This document shows positions 57,851-64,000 of a stretch of 64,000 bases of DNA, one piece after another. Below the pieces are notes generated by a model that did no database searches, was not told the DNA's origin, and saw only the letters and a list, made by a program, of their open reading frames with translations. The first letter of the stretch is position 1, and each line of letters starts with the position of its first letter. The position numbers and the translations under genes were made by a program. Where the stretch lies: contig NC_088304.1 in NCBI RefSeq assembly GCF_032854445.1, forward strand, positions 34,955,551 to 35,019,550, read 5' to 3'. The DNA is from Liolophura sinensis (lineage: Eukaryota > Mollusca > Polyplacophora > Chitonida > Chitonidae).

Positions 57851-60800
57851 GTGAGTGTTAGGTACTATTTTGAATTAAGTGCAGATTTATCATGCTTTAT
57901 GATGTGACATGCCCCAGTTCAAAACAAAAATGTAGTTAGGCATATCTCTCAGTCGGGATGATGAACTGTGTTTTTATGGCTAATTTTAAGATATTATCAT
58001 TCATTTCGTAGACAATTGCTTTGTGTTTTTATGAAATTGTAATTGTGTTTTTTAGTATGACATATATAGACATTTGATGCATTTAACACAGTTAAGCTAA
58101 ATGCTTGTATTTATTAGTGTTTTTTCTTTTTTTTTATCTTTAGACAAACTCTATCCTGGATGACTATGATGTGTTTTGGCACAAGAAGCTTGGCACTGGC
58201 ATAAGTGGGCCAGTAAGGTACATACTTAACAACTTTTTTGCCGTTTTTAGAAACTGTCAATTCCTGTGAGAAAATATTTGTTTGCTTGTTTATTTAATAA
58301 AGAGCTTAGTTTATTACGAAGATTTCATTCATTCATTCATTCACTGAGTTAAAAGCACCCAGGGAGCATTATTTTGATTTGCATTTTTTTTAATTTCTTT
58401 CTGCATGGTGTCAGTGCCACTCTTGCAGTTTAGGTTCAGTACCATCAAAATGTTCATCTGTTTCCCTGAACTTTGATTGTTACTTATCTTATTTTTTTCC
58501 TTACATTTATAGATTATGTATCAAGAAGGCTACCAGAGAAAAGTTTGCTTTAAAATGTTTACCAGACACACCGCGGTCCAGAACAGAGGTTAACCTGCAT
58601 GTCATGTGCAGTGGTCACCCAAACATTGTAGAAGTTTATAACGTGTATGCAAATGATGTGCAGTTTCCTAAGGAACAGCAACCAAGGTAAGATTTGGAGG
58701 CAAATTCTAATGCCTGTGCTCATATAATTTTACTTTCTGTAGTCGCACACAAGGTGCAGGCTTACACCCGACCCTGAACAGGAAATTAGTACCTGTAGAT
58801 GTCACTGCTTTTTGTGGCATGAAGCTGGAAAATAAGGGATGAACAATGGTCATGTGACTGTGTGCACCATAAAATGTTCATTGTCTTCCACAAGTATGGT
58901 GTTCATATCTGTTCGTCACATGGTTGAGAATACATCAACAATTTTGCCAAACACACTCCGGCTTTCTTCACTATAAAAATGACACCCAGTGTTACGTATG
59001 TGTGTGGAAAGGTTTTCAGAGTTATTTAAATCAACAATGACATAAAGAATAACTGCATTCTTTAGGCTTAATTTTACCTGTGAGTGAGATATTGGATGCA
59101 GAGGTGAACCATATCATTTACATGGTCATTTTACAGCTGATCTTAGAAAATAATGTTGTTGTTGTGCATGCTGCTATTAGAAATTTTTGCATTTGATGAA
59201 TGAGGGCTTTAATTAATGTCCTGTTCCGGACACTGCAGTTACATGATGGAGTACATTGTGTGTCTTTCACAACTCTGTATGAAGGGTATGAAGGGTGCAA
59301 GCCAACATTTTTATTTAACCATGTGAACAGTTATGATACTTATTGAACAGGTGAATTGCTGACAAACGCCCTCCCCATTGCCTATGTATGAACGTGGGTG
59401 GCAGTAAAAGGCCTACAGTGCTCTTGAGGCTCTAAATCTTGTATTTCTTGAAGATGACTTGTTTTTCTCGGATCTGTTGTGTGAGTCTGTATGTCACTGG
59501 TGAGACATACAAGTTTGCCAGTAACCTGTGAAAGGCCAGTGGTTTACCTCAAGCACTTCAATTTCCAGCCATAGAACTGACAACAATTGTTTAAGTGGAA
59601 CCTTCTTGAATATACCATTAAACAATGAACAGTCAGTTAATCTGTTGTTCATTGGGGGCTAACTTTACTGATGGTTAAAAGACTGCTTATTTTGTTTGTT
59701 TTCAGAGCTCGCTTGTTGGTTGTCATGGAACTCATGCAAGGTGGTGAATTGTTCGACAAAATTAGTCATTCCAAGTACTTTACAGAAAAATTGGCAGCGA
59801 AATACATGCATCAGGTATGGAATTTAATGTAAATATTATAACTTTATATTTAACTTTAACATTTTGGGAGAAATTCCAGGAACTTGTCAGCATTCTTGTA
59901 TCTGGTGTCTGGTATGATGCTTCACGGAGATTTAAACAATGTTAACAGGCATGAGTACGGCAAAATGGTATACCATAGAAATGGAGGCATCTACATTAAC
60001 GGAAAAATGGTATACCATATAAGCGGAGGCGTCTACATTAATGGCAAAATGGTATACCATATAAGCGGAGGCATCTACATTAATGGCAAAATGGTATACC
60101 ATATAAGTGGAGGCATCTACATTAACGGCAAAATGGTATACCATATAAGTGGAGGCATCTACATTAACGGAAAAATGGTATACCATATAAGCAGAGGCAT
60201 CTACATTAATGGCAAAATGGTATACCTTATAAGCGGAGGCATCTACATTAATGGCAAAATGGTATACCATATAAGCGGAGGCATCTACATTAATGGCAAA
60301 ATGGTATACCATAAACGTATTTAGTGGATTTATTTGTTTATTTCATTGGTGTTTTACGCCATACTCAAGAATATTTCACTTATACGACGGCGGCCAGCAT
60401 TATAGTGGGAGGAAACCAGGCACAGCCTGGGGATAACCCATGACCATCCACAGGTTGCAGCCAGACCTTCCCACGTACCGCCGGAGAGAAAGCCAACATG
60501 AGCTGGACTTGAACTCATAGCGATGTATTTAATGGATGCTTCTGTGGTAACAAGTAACAGTATAAAGTGATGCTGTCTTAATTTTGATTTCAAAAAGAGA
60601 TACTGAGGAATGAGGGAAAAGTTATCTGATATTTTTGTAAATATTCAGGAGGAATATCATGTGTGTGTACAGGTAGATGTGTCATATCATCAGGAACTAC
60701 ATATGCTGGGTTGTTTACAATGCACTATTATGTGGTCTGACATCGTCATAGGAGAACATGTCATATTAGCCAGGCGGTCACACTGCCTTACCACCAGCAT

Positions 60801-63757
60801 GAACAGGTGATATATGGTCAGAGGTCAGAATTCTACAGCTCATAGGGCAATTCCATTGATGAATCATCCATATTTTAAGGGTGGTCACAAAACTAGGATG
60901 TTATGACCTAACGTCGACTACTGACTACTACCTTTTCACGGTGTATTACATTACACCTTTAGTTAGATGTCGTGCTGGGTTAAAAATAGATTACGGGGAA
61001 TCCCCTGAATACTTTGCCATACTGCATACATGTATGTACAAGGTAATGTGCCACTAGGAAGTCATTCTTTGGTATGATTCAGTATGATCGAGGACATTGA
61101 TAGAATGCTAGTAGTAGTTTGTATCTGTGGGTGCATGTAGTAGGTGGACTTCCCTAGAATCCTCTGCTTGATTCTTTGATTGTCGTCAATACATTTCATG
61201 ATAACAGGAATTCAAAATTACATTCACTTATTGAAAAGTATGTATTTAAATAATTTGAGTCATTGACATTATAGAGATTGGTTAAAGTTTTTCATCTTCA
61301 ATTCCTGTTCAGCCTGCAAGTGTATAATACGGATTTGAGTTTTAAAATTTGACTGGTGAACTTAGCTTAAGCTTCAGTAAGGATTGCAGCCTCAGTTCAT
61401 CCTTCAAAAGTCAGCTCAGTTCATTGACTGAGCATCCTCTCTGGCCGTACATGGGAAGGTCTGTCAGCAACATGTGGATGGTTGTGGGTTTTCCTCCTAC
61501 TATAATTACTGGCCGCCGTTGTATAAGTGAAATATTCTTGAGTACAGCGTAAAACACCAATCAAATAAACAAATAAATTTACTGAGCAAGTCAGCATAAG
61601 CTGGACTTGAACTCACTATTCAGATGTTACAAGTAGTTCTTAGTGTGCATAGACCTCCTTTTATATCCTGTAACAGACCAATTCCTAAATGTTTTTTTTT
61701 TTTTTTGCTTTTTTTTTTATCTATTCATTTGCACTATATTTTAGAATGTATAAAATTTGGCATTTTTGGTCTGATATACGTATGCACATGCCTGTGGTCA
61801 TCATGTAATTTCTGCTGTGATAAATATCACAGCAGAAATTACATGATTTTTGTCTTCGATATCTTGTTCATTTTACACAATTCTTTTCTGTATGCCTGAA
61901 GAAAGCTGATTGACTGAATGATTATGGCTGTATGCCTGAGGATAGCTGATTGACTGAATGATTATGGCTGTATGCCTGAGGAAAGCTGATTGAGGGAATG
62001 ATTATGGCTGTATGCCTGAGGATAGCTGCCTGATTGACTGAATGATTATGGCTGTATGCCTGAGGAAAGCTGATTGAGTGAATGATTATGGCTGTATGCC
62101 TGAGGAAAGCTAGTTGAGTGAATGATTATGGCTGTATGCCTGAGGAAAGCTGGTTGACTGAATGATTATGGCTGTATGCCTGAGGAAAGCTGATTGAGTG
62201 AATGATTATGGCTGTATGCCACATCACCAGTGTTATTAATGTATCATGTATTAAATTGAACAATTCTATTATACAACTTCCCTGTTCCTTCTCACCTAGA
62301 GCCCTTTAAACAGATACAATTTATAATTACGAAGTCACCTAACCGGTGAGCAAATCATTCCCATGGGTAGAAGAGAAGCAGAGCTCTGATTGGTTGAATG
62401 CAAATGACACGCATCACTGCCCAGGAGATGTTTATGGAAAGGAATGCCCTAGGTTGGTGTGTGAGCGCATAACATCTCAACTGTGACTAAATATCTAGGC
62501 ATGCAGCAAATTTATAGCATCCATGTTTTATTACTGCCAGGGGAGGATTGAATTTGATGCATCACTTAATATTTTTGATCGTGAGAAATGAAATTGAAGC
62601 AAGCGGCTATATCAATGTAGCACTTAATGTCAAGCTGTGGCAAGTCTGGAGTTGTGTACTGCATGAGAGTTTTCTGTGAAGTGGGAAAAAAATAGAAATA
62701 CCCTACTTTTTGAAACTTTTCAGCCCGCCTCTGCAACTAATGTTTTGAAACATTCTGAGAGGGTTATGGGATGAGGGGAAATAATTTGTACAAGTTTTGT
62801 TCAAAGCTTGCATCTTTAGTGACACAAACGAATCAGTTTTAGCCTTTTTTTATGTTCTAATTGTATGTTTACAGTTTATAATTGTATGTTTACAGTTTAC
62901 CGAAAATTTACAGTTTGCACACATATCTTAAACAGTTTCATTAAAGATTTGAGTGGCTGTATGTGCAGCAGTCACCTGTTGATTAAGTCTGATGAATGTA
63001 GAAAAGTGTTAACATCTGATGATGAGGGCTATGTGTAACATGCATGGATTTGTCCTGTATCATAATCTGTAATTTTCTGAATCATGGAATGTTAGTAGTG
63101 CACACTTGTGGATGTATTACACTTGTGGATGTATTACACCAGATCCCTCTTTATTTCTGTGAATAACTCATGATAACAGATAGCCTGTCAAAAATTAAAC
63201 CAACTGGCCCATGTTAAAAGATAGGATGTCAGAAGTTTGATGGACTGACAGGCAGAACTAACCAAAAATATACAAACATCTTCACCATTCAACAAATACA
63301 CGGTTGATCTCTGTTTGGTTTTCATGGAAATTTGTTAGTAAATTTTTTATGAAACAAGGATTCTGTTGTATAATTGAAGACATGAACATTTTGTAATGTT
63401 TGTTGATTTGCGCAACGTGATTGCAATCATGGCTGTGTAGTATTGGTGTAATTAGGCCATTAATAACACTGAATGCTAATCACTGTCATTGTGTTATGAG
63501 TTAGCCTTGATCCTATTGGCTGTGAATAGACCAATAATAAACATCCCTCAGCTTGTAACCAGAGTCAGGCACAGGTGGGGTGCACTCAGTGACCTCAAAA
63601 CCTCAACACTTCAACCGGTAGTAACTCAGCTTTCACGTTTTCTTACTCTTTTCCTTTTTTTTTCCAGATTGCTCATGCAGTACAACGCTGTCACAGTCTA
63701 AATATAGCTCATAGGGATTTGAAGCCAGAAAACCTCCTGCTGAAGGATTCGTCTGAG
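57794..63757 (+). CDS. MAPKAPK5: MAPKAPK5 (PRAK/MK5) Ser/Thr kinase, 5' five coding exons, gene continues past window
   Basis: Exons 57,794-57,850, 58,144-58,217, 58,513-58,686, 59,706-59,814 and 63,668-63,757 join in frame (phases 0,2,2,0) to 168 residues. The start MCKGKMMDWRKP is followed by TNSILDDYDVFWHKKLGTGI (glycine-rich loop variant, human TSILEEYSINWTQKLGAGIS), the catalytic Lys in KFALK (Lys58), the HPNIVEVYNVYANDVQFP segment, RARLLVVMELMQGGELF, and the catalytic loop HRDLKPENLLLK (Asp155, Asn160). The protein is a stress/MAPK-activated kinase (p38 and ERK3/4 partners) acting in cytoplasm and nucleus. The DFG motif, activation-loop Thr and C-terminal docking region are beyond the window. 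Met7 is a possible alternative start. Confidence 0.96.
58144..58217 (+). CDS. MAPKAPK5: MAPKAPK5 exon 2 (glycine loop)
   Basis: Acceptor ttttttatctttag, donor gtacat, phase 2. It encodes TNSILDDYDVFWHKKLGTGI-SGPV, including the GTGISGPV ATP-binding loop characteristic of this kinase (Ile in place of the usual Gly/Ser). Confidence 0.95.
58513..58686 (+). CDS. MAPKAPK5: MAPKAPK5 exon 3 (catalytic Lys)
   Basis: Acceptor ttacatttatag, donor gtaaga. RLCIKKATREKFALKCL contains the ATP-anchoring Lys58; EVNLHVMCSGHPNIVEVYNV follows, matching human EVRLHMMCATHPNIVQIIEV. Confidence 0.96.
58687..59705 (+). other. MAPKAPK5: MAPKAPK5 intron 3
   Basis: No repeat family or extra exon was recognised. Confidence 0.5.
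59706..59814 (+). CDS. MAPKAPK5: MAPKAPK5 exon 4 (hinge)
   Basis: Acceptor tttgttttcag, donor gtatgg. ARLLVVMELMQGGELFDKIS and KYFTEKLAAKYMHQ: kinase hinge and helices D-E, aligning with human ARLLIVMEMMEGGELFHRIS. Confidence 0.96.
59935..60315 (+). repeat. 45-bp tandem array, about eight copies, MAPKAPK5 intron 4
   Basis: The unit ggcatctacattaatggcaa + aatggtataccatataagcg + gaggc-type sequence repeats with small changes (frame GKMVYHISGGIYING). Both strands show open 15-codon repeats because of unit length. The SINE-A at 60,330 sits directly at its right edge. Confidence 0.93.
60330..60524 (-). mobile_element. SINE-A with 13-bp target duplication, MAPKAPK5 intron 4
   Basis: The body and B-box part of the family (ggtgttttacgccatactca to gacttgaactcatagcgat) lie between gtatttagtggat (60,317-60,329) and gtatttaatggat (60,525-60,537), one mismatch in 13. 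The extreme head is truncated. Confidence 0.9.
60538..61438 (+). other. MAPKAPK5: MAPKAPK5 intron 4, unique part
   Basis: No exon or repeat was recognised. Confidence 0.5.
61439..61615 (+). mobile_element. SINE-A body plus an inverted head fragment
   Basis: 61,439-61,580 is a plus-strand body and tail (ggccgtacatgggaaggtct to gtaaaacaccaatcaaataa). It is followed at 61,588-61,615 by agtcagcataagctggactt, the head region in the opposite orientation. As at 2,102-2,333, head and body are inverted relative to each other. Confidence 0.8.
61800..61847. repeat. perfect 23-bp inverted repeat with 2-base loop
   Basis: atcatgtaatttctgctgtg-ata, then aa, then tat-cacagcagaaattacatgat: 23 paired bases without a mismatch. 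In the MAPKAPK5 pre-mRNA it would form a long hairpin. It lies just upstream of the 40-bp array. Confidence 0.92.
61885..62220 (+). repeat. 40-bp tandem array, about eight copies, MAPKAPK5 intron 4
   Basis: The unit gtatgcctgaggaaagctga + ttgagtgaatgattatggct repeats; one unit has a four-base insertion (gctgcctgattg). Confidence 0.93.
62221..63667 (+). other. MAPKAPK5: MAPKAPK5 intron 4, right part
   Basis: Small direct duplications (cttgtggatgtattaca twice at 63,106-63,140; ctaattgtatgtttacagtt-like twice at 62,857-62,898) and no further exon. Confidence 0.5.
63668..63757 (+). CDS. MAPKAPK5: MAPKAPK5 exon 5 (catalytic loop)
   Basis: Acceptor ctttttttttccag, donor gtatgt. IAHAVQRCHSLNIAHRDLKP-ENLLLKDSSE carries the HRDLKPEN catalytic loop. 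It is the last exon in the window; the next should encode the DFG segment. Confidence 0.96.
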
Positions 63758-64000
63758 GTATGTTTGTTTGCCCTGATTTCTTCCCTGTCTCTCTGCTATG
63801 TGCATTTATACACAGTTTTGTTCCTTGTGATCGGTTAATGAGCGTGGAGTTGTATAGTCACACATGTATGGAGTAAAGTATGGCACTTTTTTATAGTAGT
63901 TGTAGCATTTTTGTTTATTGTGCATTTATGTGGAACAGGGACTTAAATAATTGTGCGGAATAAAGTTTGATATTTAAAGTTGCAAATGTTACTTAATGCA
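63758..64000 (+). other. MAPKAPK5: MAPKAPK5 intron 5, truncated by window end
   Basis: Sequence after the exon 5 donor; no acceptor for the next kinase exon occurs before the window ends. Confidence 0.6.

Noticed and set aside
59932-60324. Complementary ORFs of 126 and 146 codons on both strands
   Set aside because: They are the two strands of the 45-bp array in MAPKAPK5 intron 4.

Overview
This is eukaryotic, animal-type DNA. It has spliced genes with GT-AG introns of hundreds to thousands of bases, abundant SINEs, MITE-like and foldback elements, and a very heavy load of tandem repeats (roughly a quarter of the window by my rough count). The dominant SINE (called SINE-A here: tRNA-like head, tail ending in a gtgaaatattcttgagtac-type block and an AAAT-rich end) and a second SINE (SINE-B, tail with gttaaacacgacgttaaacc) look to me like families seen in molluscs. 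I therefore infer a lophotrochozoan, most likely a mollusc; this rests on memory and no database was searched.

Layout. Positions 1-13,560 hold no recognisable exon. They carry MITE copies, three (TA)n tracts, a 24-bp minisatellite (6.76-7.83 kb), several SINE-A copies and a 2.6 kb composite of tandem arrays sharing a TACGGTAA-like core (10.74-13.35 kb). At 13,581-14,211 on the minus strand is the first coding exon of an SLC6 monoamine (serotonin/dopamine-type) transporter; its remaining exons are not in the window. Positions 14.2-26.2 kb are intergenic: a SINE-B insertion with a perfect 14-bp target duplication, a full SINE-A with an 11-bp duplication, two copies of a long foldback element, and a 1.8 kb 27/26-bp array.

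From 38,652 down to 26,490 on the minus strand is a six-exon gene for a probable secreted protein of about 306 residues with four canonical EF-hand loops. Its introns contain a 3.5 kb 72/69-bp minisatellite, a 45-bp array and a 44-bp array. A 141-bp satellite follows at 39.96-41.85 kb.

From 56,661 down to 44,536 on the minus strand is a complete eight-exon USP30 gene (mitochondrial outer-membrane deubiquitinase, 474 residues). All catalytic residues are visible. The gene also holds a decayed duplicate of one exon, a 49-bp intronic array and a 41-bp array built from copies of its own exon 2 splice acceptor. Head to head with it on the plus strand is MAPKAPK5 (PRAK/MK5), of which the first five coding exons (57,794-63,757) are present; the gene runs off the right edge in the middle of the kinase domain.

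Functional relations. USP30 (mitophagy brake) and MAPKAPK5 (stress kinase) share a ~1.1 kb divergent promoter region with several ETS-like CCGGAA motifs. This is a physical pairing; a functional link is only a possibility. The EF-hand and SLC6 genes are unrelated neighbours on the minus strand. No bacterial operons, CRISPR, rRNA, bona fide tRNA, viral genes or intact autonomous transposon genes were recognised.
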